Assembly: GCA_022821585.1 (NCBI GenBank)
Contig: JAJEDI010000034.1
Location: forward strand, 1-64,000
Direction of reading: 5' to 3'
DNA from: Caldilineaceae bacterium
GTDB taxonomy: Bacteria; Chloroflexota; Anaerolineae; Caldilineales; Caldilineaceae
Length of the DNA stretch: 64,000 nucleotides
Shown piece by piece: positions 15,503 to 25,164 of this stretch. Position 1 is the stretch's first letter. Every line of letters starts with the position of its first letter. Below the pieces are notes generated by a model. That model was not told the origin of the DNA and ran no database searches. It worked only from the letters and a program-made list of their open reading frames with translations. Made by a program: the position numbers and the translations under genes.

Positions 15503-15997
15503 TCAGATTTCGCCCATTTCGAGGCGGCCCAGGTAGATTAGCGACTCCAGATCCTCAGCGGCATCTGGCATGTAGCGGGTAACGGCCGCGCGAACCTGCT
15601 CCAAGTCATCCTCTTCGGCGAGGCCGAGCATCCTGGACAGATCGCCCAGGTCCTGCGGGCGGGACGTTTCCATCTTCATCAGGACGAGATAGGGAAGGCC
15701 GAGGACAGGGTAGCCGGCGGCGTCAGTTCGGTCGGGTTGCAATGCATCGTCAAGCCACTCGAAGGGGATGAGGAGCAGGTCGATATCGGTGCCGTCAGGG
15801 GCGTTCAACATGTAGCCGGGGATTGACAGTTCTGAAGCGACTTGGTAACCGGCCTCTTTCAGGCGCGCCAGCGCGGTGTCTCCGTCATGGTGGTGGACGA
15901 GAATGTCAAAGGCCCTGGTCTTGCGTTCGGGCATGTAGGCGCGGGTGGCGACGGCGCCGACGACCGCCCAACGTATCCCCGTTAGAATAGCCCGCAA
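15503..15997 (-). CDS. Nucleotidyltransferase-fold protein (MNT/AbiEii-like), N-terminus probably longer
   Basis: At least 164 residues. AVATRAYMPERKTRAFDILV followed by GTDIDLLLIPFEW fits the minimal nucleotidyltransferase/AbiEii fold used in antitoxins and unknown proteins. An R-x-[TS]-x-D-[IL]-D pattern is present, but a strict GS motif is not seen. The listed start is TTG (15997). The frame continues open upstream with protein-like sequence (AQRRCFLISIALRRQQPGTG, then SAPQFLRKRSALYDWPDLR) back to the end of the SDR gene, so the true product is probably about 225 residues. No ATG, GTG or TTG occurs there, but an ATC near 16177 has GGAGG at proper spacing. No toxin partner is seen next to it. 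Confidence 0.65.
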   Translation of the reverse strand: MRAILTGIRWAVVGAVATRAYMPERKTRAFDILVHHHDGDTALARLKEAGYQVASELSIPGYMLNAPDGTDIDLLLIPFEWLDDALQPDRTDAAGYPVLGLPYLVLMKMETSRPQDLGDLSRMLGLAEEDDLEQVRAAVTRYMPDAAEDLESLIYLGRLEMGEI

Positions 15998-16178
15998 ATC
16001 AGGCCAATCGTACAGTGCCGAGCGTTTGCGCAGGAATTGGGGGGCGCTGCCGGTCCCGGGCTGCTGGCGGCGCAGGGCGATCGAGATGAGAAAGCAACGC
16101 CTTTGGGCCGGGGTGAGCTGGCCGTCGGGCGCGATGGCGGCGATAGCCGGGGGTACTTCGGCGAGCTTCGTAGAGATG

Positions 16179-16916
16179 TCAGCCCACCTCCGTGTTGGTT
16201 GGGTAGAGGTCGATGCGTTCGGCGTTGGCGCGCAGGGGGAGGCCGGCGGCGTAGAGGACGGTGTCGGCGATGTCCTCGGACTGCATCATGAGCTTGCGGG
16301 CTTCCTGGGGAGGCGGGACGGGCCGCCGGTCGAGGAGGGGGGTGGCGGTGACGCCGGGGTTGATGATGCAGGCGCGCACGCCGTGGGGGTTGCCCTCTTC
16401 ATTGGTGACGCGGTTGAGGGCGTGCATGCCGAGCTTGGCGCTGCTGTAGGCGACGCCGGAGAGCAGGCTGGGGTAGTTGGCGGCGCGTGAGCCGATGTTG
16501 ATGATGGTGCCGGCGCCGCGGGCTTTCATCTGCGGCATGAGCAGGTTGGTGAAGAGATAGGCGCTGACGAGGTTGACGTCGGCGACGACGCGCCAGTCTT
16601 CGATGGTGGTGGCGTCGATGCTGCGGTTGACGACGTTGGTGCCGGCGTTGTTGACGAGTATATGGATGGGGCCGAGCTCGGCGTCGATTTTTTCGACGGT
16701 GGCGCGGATCTGGGCCTCTTCGCCGACGTCGCAGGGGTAGACGAGGGCGCGGCCGCCGTCGGCTTCGATGCGTTGGGCGAGGGCGCGGAGGACTTCCTCG
16801 CGGCGGGCGATCATGGCCACATGGGCGCCGGCGGCTGCGAATTTCAGCGCGATGGCTTCGCCGAAGCCGCTGCTGGCGCCGGTTACGATTACGTTCTGGC
16901 CGGAAAAGTCACTCAA
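16179..16916 (-). CDS. Short-chain dehydrogenase/reductase (SDR)
   Basis: A 245-residue classical SDR. NAD(P)-binding TGASSGFG (residues 12-19), NNAG near 88, catalytic Ser in IGSRAANYPSL and the YSSAK active-site pair near 155, and INPGVTATPLL after beta-6. It would oxidise or reduce a hydroxyl or keto group. It is 57 nt downstream of a Gfo/Idh/MocA gene on the same strand, so the two may act on one substrate in sequence. Its last codons overlap the open frame of the nucleotidyltransferase-fold gene. Confidence 0.92.
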   Translation of the reverse strand: MSDFSGQNVIVTGASSGFGEAIALKFAAAGAHVAMIARREEVLRALAQRIEADGGRALVYPCDVGEEAQIRATVEKIDAELGPIHILVNNAGTNVVNRSIDATTIEDWRVVADVNLVSAYLFTNLLMPQMKARGAGTIINIGSRAANYPSLLSGVAYSSAKLGMHALNRVTNEEGNPHGVRACIINPGVTATPLLDRRPVPPPQEARKLMMQSEDIADTVLYAAGLPLRANAERIDLYPTNTEVG

Positions 16917-16973
16917 TGTAGGGTCTCCTTTTTGGTCCTGCGCGTTCTCCCGTCGTAGGGGCGGGGCGCAGGC

Positions 16974-18302
<1,329 letters not shown>

Positions 18303-18435
18303 GGGTTGGTTGCCTTTCAGGACTGGACAGGGATCTGTTTGAGTTAAGTGATGAGTACAGTTAGAATCACAGGCTGATTTTCGATAGCGCTGGCGTTCGT
18401 CAGACTGTTTCGTCAGATTACGATGGGAAAGAGCA

Positions 18436-18627
18436 ATGTACTACAAGGGATTTTCAGCTGCCATACACTACGATGAGCATGACAGGATCTATCACGGTCA
18501 GTTGACGGACAGCTTCGACAACGTTTACTTTGAGGGCAGCACGGTCGAGGAGCTTGAGATCGCGTTCCGAGAGGCGATCGACGACTACCTGGCCTACTGT
18601 GCCGAGACAGGCCGGCAGCCGTCATAG
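18436..18627 (+). CDS. HicB-like antitoxin, truncated and without HicA
   Basis: 63 residues matching the N-terminal half of Hic[21 protein letters not shown], a beta-rich core, then [20 protein letters not shown] and ETGRQPS. Full HicB proteins usually continue with KPFSG-type sequence and a DNA-binding tail; here a TAG stops it just after the RNase-H-like fold. No HicA gene is next to it on either strand. It may be a short solitary HicB or the remnant of a lost toxin-antitoxin pair. It has a purine-rich GGGAAAGAG site before the ATG. Confidence 0.7.
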   Translation: MYYKGFSAAIHYDEHDRIYHGQLTDSFDNVYFEGSTVEELEIAFREAIDDYLAYCAETGRQPS

Positions 18628-18675
18628 CGGCCCGGCACTTTCTTCTGAGTCACCTCTCTTTCGATTCCCCAGCGG

Positions 18676-20181
18676 TCATCCTGGCATACCCACTTGTCTT
18701 CCGGACAGGTCCAGGGGCGGCGGGGGCCAGTGCAGGCCGCGCTGGCCTGAGAGTTCGCGGTTCTTGACGGGCTGCCACTCTTTTTGGGGCAGGCCGACAA
18801 GCTGGCCGTCCTGCAGCCACTCCTCGTCGTTGCCGTAGAGCTCGTCTACCAGGAGCGCGGTCAGGCTTTGAAGCAAAGCTGCGTGGCTCTCTGAAGCGCT
18901 CAGGTTGGTCATCTCTTGGGGGTCGGCATCCAAATCGAACAACTGAAAACGGTTGCCGGTTGGGTAGTAGATCAGTTTGTACTGGTCCTGCCGGATCATG
19001 CGCGTGGCCATGGGCCCTTCGCCGACTTCGCCGAAGAGATAGGGGCGGCGGGCGTCGCCGACCATCGATGTGCCTTCGACGGTTTCGGGGACTGGGATGC
19101 CGGCCAGGTCGAGGAGGGTGGGCATGACGTCCTGCCAGCCGACGAGACGGTCATCCTGGGTGCCGGCGGGGGTACGTTCGTCGTTTGCGGGGCCGAGGAG
19201 CAGCATGGGGATGTTGGCGGACTGCTCGTAGTAGAGGCGCTTGGCCCAGAGGCCGTGCTGGCCGAGCATGTCGCCGTGGTCGCTGGTGAAGCAGATGATG
19301 GTGTTGTCGAGCAGCCTTTCCTCGCGCAGGGTGCCGATGACGCGGCGCAACTGGTGGTCGATATGGGTACAGAGCGCGTAGAAGGCGCGGTGGATGCCCC
19401 GGAGCTCCTCGTCGCTGAAGGTGTTGCCGTAACGGGTCTGGATCATCTGCAGCGCGTAGGGCAGGTTGTCGAAGTCCTGCGACCAGGCGGCCTGGTGGGG
19501 GAGCGGAATGTCTACGTCGCGGTAGAGATTGTAGTACCACTCGAGGGGGACGAGGGGCGGGTGGGGATGGCAGTAGGATAGGAACCAGAAGCCGGGCCGG
19601 GTGGGGTCTCGGCGGCGGATCATGCGGCACATCTGGTCGGTGGCCCAGTTGGTGACATGGGTCTCCTCGGACAGATGCCAGGGGCGGTAACTGTACTCGT
19701 TGTTGCTCATGCCGTGGGCGAAGGAGCGGCCGGGATGGCCCTCCTCGCCGAGCCAGAGCTCGTAGTCGTCGATGGCGCCGAGGATGGGGCGGCCTTCCTC
19801 GGCGAGGATGACGTCGTCGAAGCCGATGCGATCGCGCTGGGGGAAGACGTGGAGCTTGCCGACGGCGTAGGCCTGGTAGCCGGCGTCGCGGAAGGTCTGG
19901 GCGACGGTCGGGAGCTGGGGCATGGGTTCCTGCACCTTGAAGACGCGGTCGCCGTGGGTGCGGGTGGTTGTGCCGGTCATGAGTGTGCGGCGGGCCGGGA
20001 TGCAGACGGGGCACTCGGCGTAGGCGTTGGTGTAGCGGACGCCGGCGCCGGCGAGGCTGTCGAGGGTTGGAGTGCGGACGGCGGGATGTCCGGCACCGGC
20101 CATGAGGTGGGCGGGCCAGTGGTCGGTGGAGATGAGCAGGACAGAGGGCGCGTCCGAACCGGTGCGGGATTGGGATGCCAT
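18676..20181 (-). CDS. Type I sulfatase (alkaline phosphatase superfamily)
   Basis: A 501-residue arylsulfatase-like enzyme. The formylglycine motif C-x-P-x-R appears as CIPARRTLMTG near residue 62, Cys-type. Metal ligands are seen in LLISTDHW near the N-terminus and CFTSDHGDMLGQHG near 300. No signal peptide is visible, so it should act in the cytoplasm. It hydrolyses sulfate esters, probably of a sugar. It ends a three-gene minus-strand run: enolase-family enzyme, DapA-family aldolase, sulfatase (16 nt gap to the aldolase). A maturase for the formylglycine is not in the window. Confidence 0.92.
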   Translation of the reverse strand: MASQSRTGSDAPSVLLISTDHWPAHLMAGAGHPAVRTPTLDSLAGAGVRYTNAYAECPVCIPARRTLMTGTTTRTHGDRVFKVQEPMPQLPTVAQTFRDAGYQAYAVGKLHVFPQRDRIGFDDVILAEEGRPILGAIDDYELWLGEEGHPGRSFAHGMSNNEYSYRPWHLSEETHVTNWATDQMCRMIRRRDPTRPGFWFLSYCHPHPPLVPLEWYYNLYRDVDIPLPHQAAWSQDFDNLPYALQMIQTRYGNTFSDEELRGIHRAFYALCTHIDHQLRRVIGTLREERLLDNTIICFTSDHGDMLGQHGLWAKRLYYEQSANIPMLLLGPANDERTPAGTQDDRLVGWQDVMPTLLDLAGIPVPETVEGTSMVGDARRPYLFGEVGEGPMATRMIRQDQYKLIYYPTGNRFQLFDLDADPQEMTNLSASESHAALLQSLTALLVDELYGNDEEWLQDGQLVGLPQKEWQPVKNRELSGQRGLHWPPPPLDLSGRQVGMPG

Positions 20182-20197
20182 AGCGGGACTCCAGACC

Positions 20198-21154
20198 TTA
20201 GTGGTATTGGGCCAAGTCGGCGATGGCGGCCTGGACTTCGCGGGCTATATCGCCTGGGACCGGCGGATTGAAGGGTGCCCCTTCGCCGCCGTCGATGTCG
20301 TCGAATCCGCTCTGGGCCATGGCGGAGATGACGGCGGAATAGTTATAGCGGCGACCGTCGCGGAAGCGCAGCTCTTCGAGGGCGAAGATGGCGTCCTCGA
20401 CGCGCTGGGACTCGGCGTGGTCGCCGGCGCGCTGGGCGTTGTTGATGGCGTCGGAGGCCTTGGAATAGGCGACGGCGATGCCGGAGGTGTGGCCTTTGGT
20501 GCCGAGCTGGGAGGCGCGTGTGCAGCGGTCGCCGATGCCCCAGATGACGAGGCCGTTGTCGCCGATGGCGTGAACGAGCGGCTCGACGTCGTCTTCGCCG
20601 GTGCCGACTTTGAGGCCGATGAAGGCTTCAGAGTCGCGGAAGAGCTTGCCCATTTGGGACAGGTCGCGGCTGTCTTTGAAGTAGTAGATGAGGCGGGCGC
20701 CGAAGCGGTCGTGCACCTCTTCGCCGAAGGCCATGAACTCGTTGTACATGCCGGCCGGGTCGTAGACACCGACGAGCGGCATTACGAGGTAGGCGTCGGG
20801 CGGACGCTGGAGGCCGGAGAGCTCGCCGATGAGGTCTTTGGCGTCGGCGAGCGGGCTGGGCAGGACGCCGGCGACGTAGACACCCTCGTCGCCCATTTCG
20901 CGGGTGGTGATGTCGACGATGTGAACCTGCTCGGCGCGGGTCATCTGGTGGATGGGGCTAGTGCCGGCGATGGAGAGGACGCGGGGGCGGTTGTCGCTGA
21001 GATTGTTGGTGCGCATGAGGTAGCGGACATTTTTGAGATGGGCATCGTAGTCGATGCTGCCGGCGCGGTAGGGCGCGCAGGGGATGGCGGTGACGCCTTC
21101 GAGCGCGGTCAGCAGCTCAGAGATGGAGAGTTGGGGGGCGGTAGCGACGGTCAT
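20198..21154 (-). CDS. Dihydrodipicolinate synthase (DapA)-family aldolase/lyase
   Basis: A 318-residue class I aldolase-type TIM barrel. The Schiff-base lysine is in AFIGLKVGTGEDD near residue 180, with LIYYFKD before it where DapA enzymes have the catalytic Tyr. SIAGTSPIHQMT resembles the GTTGE substrate loop but is altered, so it is not lysine biosynthesis. DapA relatives in sugar catabolism cleave 2-keto-3-deoxy acids. Placement between an enolase-family dehydratase-like gene and a sulfatase suits that role. The substrate is inferred only. Confidence 0.82.
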   Translation of the reverse strand: MTVATAPQLSISELLTALEGVTAIPCAPYRAGSIDYDAHLKNVRYLMRTNNLSDNRPRVLSIAGTSPIHQMTRAEQVHIVDITTREMGDEGVYVAGVLPSPLADAKDLIGELSGLQRPPDAYLVMPLVGVYDPAGMYNEFMAFGEEVHDRFGARLIYYFKDSRDLSQMGKLFRDSEAFIGLKVGTGEDDVEPLVHAIGDNGLVIWGIGDRCTRASQLGTKGHTSGIAVAYSKASDAINNAQRAGDHAESQRVEDAIFALEELRFRDGRRYNYSAVISAMAQSGFDDIDGGEGAPFNPPVPGDIAREVQAAIADLAQYH

Positions 21155-21239
21155 AGGGAGTCCTCCTGGGAAGGCGAGCGTTACGGTGGCGCCTCTATCG
21201 GATCATGCGTATACGTTACGAAGTTTATGATTTGCGGTG

Positions 21240-22406
21240 TTAGCCGCCGTATTCTACCACTGACACGCGATTTCGTTCTACCCAATCCCAGTTGATGTCG
21301 ACGCCGAGCCCCGGTCCTTGGGGAATGGAGACGTGGCCGTTGGCGTCGATGGCTTCGAGGTCGTCCACGTAGTCGACGTAGAGGTTGGGTTCGTGACTGG
21401 CTGGGGCCTTGGGGTGGAGGAGGCCCATTTCGTAGTAGTTGGTGTTGCGGATGGCGGCCATGCACTGGCGCTGGGCGGGGCCGGGGCCGTGGAACTCGAG
21501 ATCGATGCCGAGGGCCTCGCAGGCGTGGGCGAGCTTTATGACGCCGGTGATGCCGTCGTAGCCGACGTCGCCGCGCACGTAGTCGGTGGCGTCGGCGAGG
21601 GCGAAGTCGATGTGGGGTTCGAGAGAACGGACATGCTCGGTCTGGAGGATGGGCGTATTGATGAGCTGGCGCAGCTTGCGGTGGGCGAACTGGGAGATGC
21701 CGCCGTCGCGGTAGGGGTCTTCGTACCAGAAGAAGCGGTTTTCGTCGCAGGCCCAGCCGACTTTGACGGCGTCGCCGAAGGTCATGAGCTCGCAGGCGGG
21801 GTCGAGCATGAGGTCCATTTTGTCGCCGACGCGTTTGCCGACGGCGTGGACGTTGGCGACTTCCTGGCTGACGGGTGCGCGGCCCCAGCCGTGGATTTTG
21901 AAGGCGGGATAGCCGAGGTCGAGGCAGTGTTCGGCGAAGTCGGCGAAGGCTTCGGGGGTTGAGAGGCCGTCAGGCTGGTGGTCGCCGTGGTAGGTGCTGG
22001 CGTAGCAGGGGATACTGTCCTTGTAGCCGCCGAGCAGTTTGTAGACGGGCTGGTCGTAGAGTTTGCCGGCGATGTCCCAGAGGGCGATGTCGACGGGGGC
22101 GAAGCCGATGCGGGCGACCTGGCGGAGGGCGCGTCGGACTTCGGTGTAGATGAGCTCACGCTGGAGGGCGCTGCGGCCGATGAGGAAGTGGATGAAGGTG
22201 GGGAGGGTGGAGTACTCTGCGCCGCTGCCGCCGGCGTACTCGCCGACGATGCCCTGGTCGGTCTCGATGCGGAGGATGCTGCCCTGGGTCTTGATGCGGC
22301 TGCCGGGCTCGTAGACGAGGTTGAAGCCGTTGTAGTCTTTGCCGAGGTTCACTCGTTCGGATTCGTAGGTATGGATTTCGATTTTGGTGATAATTGGGTC
22401 GGCCAT
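21240..22406 (-). CDS. Enolase-superfamily sugar acid dehydratase-like enzyme
   Basis: A 388-residue mandelate racemase-type protein. KIHGWG (K-x-H catalytic pair) near 168, metal ligands Asp in LMLDPACEL, Glu in FWYEDPYRD and Glu in ILQTEHVRS, and LEFHGPG late in the barrel. This set is that of acid-sugar dehydratases (gluconate/mannonate type) and differs from the KxK enzyme at 12956. First gene of the three-gene run with the aldolase 85 nt downstream. The pair suggests dehydration to a 2-keto-3-deoxy acid followed by cleavage. Confidence 0.87.
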   Translation of the reverse strand: MADPIITKIEIHTYESERVNLGKDYNGFNLVYEPGSRIKTQGSILRIETDQGIVGEYAGGSGAEYSTLPTFIHFLIGRSALQRELIYTEVRRALRQVARIGFAPVDIALWDIAGKLYDQPVYKLLGGYKDSIPCYASTYHGDHQPDGLSTPEAFADFAEHCLDLGYPAFKIHGWGRAPVSQEVANVHAVGKRVGDKMDLMLDPACELMTFGDAVKVGWACDENRFFWYEDPYRDGGISQFAHRKLRQLINTPILQTEHVRSLEPHIDFALADATDYVRGDVGYDGITGVIKLAHACEALGIDLEFHGPGPAQRQCMAAIRNTNYYEMGLLHPKAPASHEPNLYVDYVDDLEAIDANGHVSIPQGPGLGVDINWDWVERNRVSVVEYGG

Positions 22407-22705
22407 GGTTGGTCCTCGTGTGGGGTGGAGTTGGGATGTGAAGGCGGTGTTATTGGGTGCGTTTATGTGATTGTCCTGGGGCGCGTGGCCATTTGGCAGG
22501 GTGCAGGGGGTTGGTGGAAAGGGAATTGCCCTATTTTACACTGACTTATGCGGGTTGGCATTTTGTGGGGGGTCGTTGTCTGAATCAGGATTTGCGGGAT
22601 TGATAGGGATATTCGGGATGGCGGGCGATGGGGCGGTGTTTTTTTGGGCCTCTGCGGGGGACGGAGACTGCCCGAAGGGGCAAGGTGCAGTCCGAGAGGG
22701 AATAC

Positions 22706-22732
22706 GAGGGCACCCACAAGGGGTGCCCCTAC
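22706..22732. repeat. Family A palindrome
   Basis: GAGGGCACCCACAAGGGGTG followed by CCCCTAC. Folds by pairing GGGCACCC with GGGTGCCC. One of six near-identical copies. Confidence 0.85.
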
Positions 22733-23176
22733 GGGTGGAGGCGAAGGGGCGCGACGATCGTCTTGCTGCTGGTTCAGGAGATTTGGAAGAACGACGTTGG
22801 GAGGCGGATTCTACTTCCTTTGTGACGAAGAGGATGCGGGTGGGCCTTCAGAAGGAGGAGTCGGTGATTGGGTTTGCACTAGTCTGAAGCCGCTGCTCAA
22901 CTGGTTTGGCGTATTGGTTGGGGGACTCTTGGGGGAATCTTTGCTTCCTTTTGGCTGATATCCCTTTCCATTCCATTGTCTGCGGTCATGCTTTTGCATG
23001 TAGCTTCTCCTCGGGGGAATAGTCCCAGAATTCTAGTGTGCTGACTTCGTGAGCAGTTGTCAGGACACCTTTTTCGCCGGGAACAGACCATGTTCCTGCT
23101 CCATTGATACCACAGATCTATTCGACCTGCGAGTCTCCAAACTTTGAGAGTTGTAATTCAAGATTGAGGAAAGTAC

Positions 23177-23203
23177 GAGGGCACCCACAAGGGGTGCCCC
23201 TAC
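23177..23203. repeat. Family A palindrome
   Basis: Same 27-base element as at 22706, placed about 20 bases beyond the stop codon of the first small membrane protein. Confidence 0.85.
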
Positions 23204-23223
23204 GGGATGTTGGGGCAGGGGAG

Positions 23224-23598
23224 TTATGTCTGGCGTTGTCTTTTTTGGAACCAGAGGTCCAGGGCGAATGCGACAAATATGCCGACGAGGAGGGGAAGAA
23301 AGTTGTAGGGGGAGTCGGCGGTGAAGAGGGTGAAGGACAGCCATACGGAAAGGCTGATGACGGGGATGAAGATGGTGAGCGAGGCCCGCACTTCGGCAGG
23401 GGTCTTGCGTTTGTAGATCAGTACATGGATGAAGTAGACGGCGGATACGGCAATACACATGAAGGCGTAGCGCAAGCGGAAGTCGGACTGGAAATAGGAG
23501 CCGCCAATCCAGTCGCCGAGGAGAAGGATTGCGAGGGTCCAGATGAGGCTTGAGTGCAGGTAAGGGATTTTTCGCCATCTAGCCAGGATTTTGTCCAT
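23224..23598 (-). CDS. Four-TM membrane protein, orphan family, paralogue 1
   Basis: 124 residues with four hydrophobic segments: about 19-34 (SLIWTLAILLLGDWIGG), 43-60, 73-92 and 98-115. No known family is recognised. It shares a pattern with the next two genes: a LIYKRK-type basic loop after TM2, then W-x-S-[FY]-T-x-F in TM3, a D-S-x(5)-P loop, and a basic C-terminus after TM4 (WFQKRQRQT). Inner-membrane location inferred. Three such genes in tandem suggest duplication of one ancestor. Confidence 0.7.
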   Translation of the reverse strand: MDKILARWRKIPYLHSSLIWTLAILLLGDWIGGSYFQSDFRLRYAFMCIAVSAVYFIHVLIYKRKTPAEVRASLTIFIPVISLSVWLSFTLFTADSPYNFLPLLVGIFVAFALDLWFQKRQRQT

Positions 23599-23730
23599 AG
23601 TCGGATGTGCCTCTTATTCGTCCCGTTGTGGTGACAATGTGTTCGAAATAGTGGGTGTGAAGAGTTCGCTCTTACTATTCGCCAGATGCATGCGCCCTGT
23701 CAGGTAGAGTCGCGATGCGTGGTAAGGCTG

Positions 23731-24108
23731 CTATGTTCTGCGAAACCATTTGCGGATTGGGATACTAGGTCCCACCCCGACTAGAAGCCCAGCATAAATG
23801 GGAAGATAGCTCAGGAAAGAGTCGCTGTCGAAATAGGCAAAGGAGACCCATATCCCAGCACCGAATCCTGAAACAAGGATTGCCAACGCGAGGAGATCTT
23901 CACGAAGGCCCCGGAACACTTCTCTTCTGTAGATAAGGATATGCGCGTATGTGGTTGCCATTGCCGCGATCATCACGAAGATAGGTTCCAGCCGACCGTC
24001 GGACCCGGAAAAGAAGGCATCGTGAACCCATGTCGCGATAGCAATACTTGCAAACATCCCTAAGAATAGAGCGAGCTTGCCGGGGGTTTCCTTCCAGTTG
24101 CGAATCAT
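23731..24108 (-). CDS. Four-TM membrane protein, orphan family, paralogue 2
   Basis: 125 residues, four hydrophobic segments. LILIYRREV after TM2, WVSFAYFDSDSFLSYLPIY in TM3 and loop, and RKWFRRT at the end match paralogues 1 and 3. The 3' end of the gene (coding RKWFRRT) is also similar at DNA level to the 3' end of paralogue 3. It sits 132 bases upstream of paralogue 1 on the same strand. No function is assigned. Confidence 0.7.
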   Translation of the reverse strand: MIRNWKETPGKLALFLGMFASIAIATWVHDAFFSGSDGRLEPIFVMIAAMATTYAHILIYRREVFRGLREDLLALAILVSGFGAGIWVSFAYFDSDSFLSYLPIYAGLLVGVGPSIPIRKWFRRT

Positions 24109-24211
24109 TTGTCGTGTGAAATCATGTATAGTCTGAAAGGCAGTTCTGTCGAAACACTGCGTTCTTGCAGGGACAGAATACGGGTTTCAGAGCGACTTCC
24201 GGTAGGCTGGG

Positions 24212-24655
24212 CTATGCCTTGCGATACCATTTGCGGTATAGGGCGTAGATTCCATCGCCGACGAATGGCGCAACAATTATGGGAAAGACGCCCGAGAATG
24301 AATTGATGTCGAGAAAGGTATAGGAGATCCACCACCCCGCACCCAAACTAGCTAATCTGAAACCTGTCTCCAAAAGGTAGTCGCTAAGACCCTTTCGTTC
24401 GCAGATCAGGAAGTGGGCAACCTGTCCTGGGATTACCACTACGATGATGAGAATCGCATACAGGTAAGAGTCCAGATTGTTGTAGGCGGTAATGGCGGTG
24501 ATCAAGGCGGCTAAGAATATCAGGGACCCGACAGAGACTCCCAGTATCTTCGTCTCGCTGAGGAATTCTGAGGTGCTGCAGAAGGCTGTGGCGAGATTCC
24601 CGGCCAGCCCTTTTCGTTTTTCGGGAAAGCTCTGCATGGTTGGAAATGCCTTCAA
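24212..24655 (-). CDS. Four-TM membrane protein, orphan family, paralogue 3
   Basis: 147 residues; it has about 35 extra N-terminal residues before the first membrane segment (VSVGSLIFLAALITAI). The family pattern is present: FLICERKG after TM2, WWISYTFLDINSFSGVFP around TM3, RKWYRKA at the C-terminus. The first gene of the trio in transcription order, 10 bases after the Rieske gene stop on the same strand, so the whole row could be read from the sulfatase promoter. Confidence 0.7.
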   Translation of the reverse strand: MKAFPTMQSFPEKRKGLAGNLATAFCSTSEFLSETKILGVSVGSLIFLAALITAITAYNNLDSYLYAILIIVVVIPGQVAHFLICERKGLSDYLLETGFRLASLGAGWWISYTFLDINSFSGVFPIIVAPFVGDGIYALYRKWYRKA

Positions 24656-24665
24656 ACAGGTGCTG

Positions 24666-25142
24666 CTATGCGTGCAGCACGACCCAGCCGTCTTCGACGG
24701 TTACTTCGAAGCTTTCGACGGAGGGGTCTTCTTCTTGCGGCTCGGGTTGCTCGACGGTGACATCGTAGGTGCGGACGCGCAGGCGGTGGGGGTTGAAGAC
24801 GGAGCGGCCGGTGGCGATGTCGAACTCCCAGCCGTGCCAGGGGCAGCGGAGGATCCGGCCATCGCGTTCCCAGATGATTTCGCCGGGGGCTGTGGAGCGG
24901 GCGGTGCCGGTGATGGTGCCGCGGCAGAGGGGTGCGCCCTGGTGGGGGCAGAGGCTGCGTAGGGCGTAGTATTGGCCGTGGACGTTGAAGACGCCGATTG
25001 AGCGGCTGCGCACTTCGACGATTTTGCGTTCGCCGGGGGGCAGGTCGCTGACGCGGCAGATGGGATTGGGCCTGGTGCCGGCGCGGCGGGGCGTATTGCC
25101 GGCGGACGGCTGGGGGAATTGCTGCGGACTCTGACTCGACAT
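24666..25142 (-). CDS. Rieske [2Fe-2S] protein
   Basis: 158 residues from the ATG at 25142. Rieske box 1 C-P-H in LRSLCPHQGAPLCRG and box 2 C-P-W-H in LRCPWHGWEFD give the two Cys and two His ligands. The domain is of the soluble oxygenase-ferredoxin kind with the DIATG-x-S motif after box 2. It has an N-terminal Pro/Gln-rich extension without a signal or membrane segment. It likely carries electrons to an oxygenase or is a small standalone Rieske subunit. It starts 22 nt after a sulfatase stop, so the two are probably co-transcribed. No oxygenase alpha subunit is adjacent. Confidence 0.9.
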   Translation of the reverse strand: MSSQSPQQFPQPSAGNTPRRAGTRPNPICRVSDLPPGERKIVEVRSRSIGVFNVHGQYYALRSLCPHQGAPLCRGTITGTARSTAPGEIIWERDGRILRCPWHGWEFDIATGRSVFNPHRLRVRTYDVTVEQPEPQEEDPSVESFEVTVEDGWVVLHA

Positions 25143-25164
25143 GTTCTCTCCGGTGGCGGTCACC

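Larger units (their letters stand above)
22407..23223. other. Gene-free gap with two family A palindromes
   Basis: About 800 bases without a convincing gene on either strand; the open frames here have no family character or ribosome-binding sites. It holds family A palindromes at 22706-22732 and 23177-23203. The composition is AT-richer toward the membrane-protein genes. Confidence 0.6.

Noticed and set aside
14275-15582. 435-residue plus-strand ORF opposite the Gfo/Idh/MocA gene
   Set aside because: Antisense to a conserved dehydrogenase; acidic Gly/Val-rich shadow.
22471-23091. Several ORFs in the gap before the membrane-protein trio
   Set aside because: They cross family A palindromes, lack ribosome-binding sites and have no consistent codon use.
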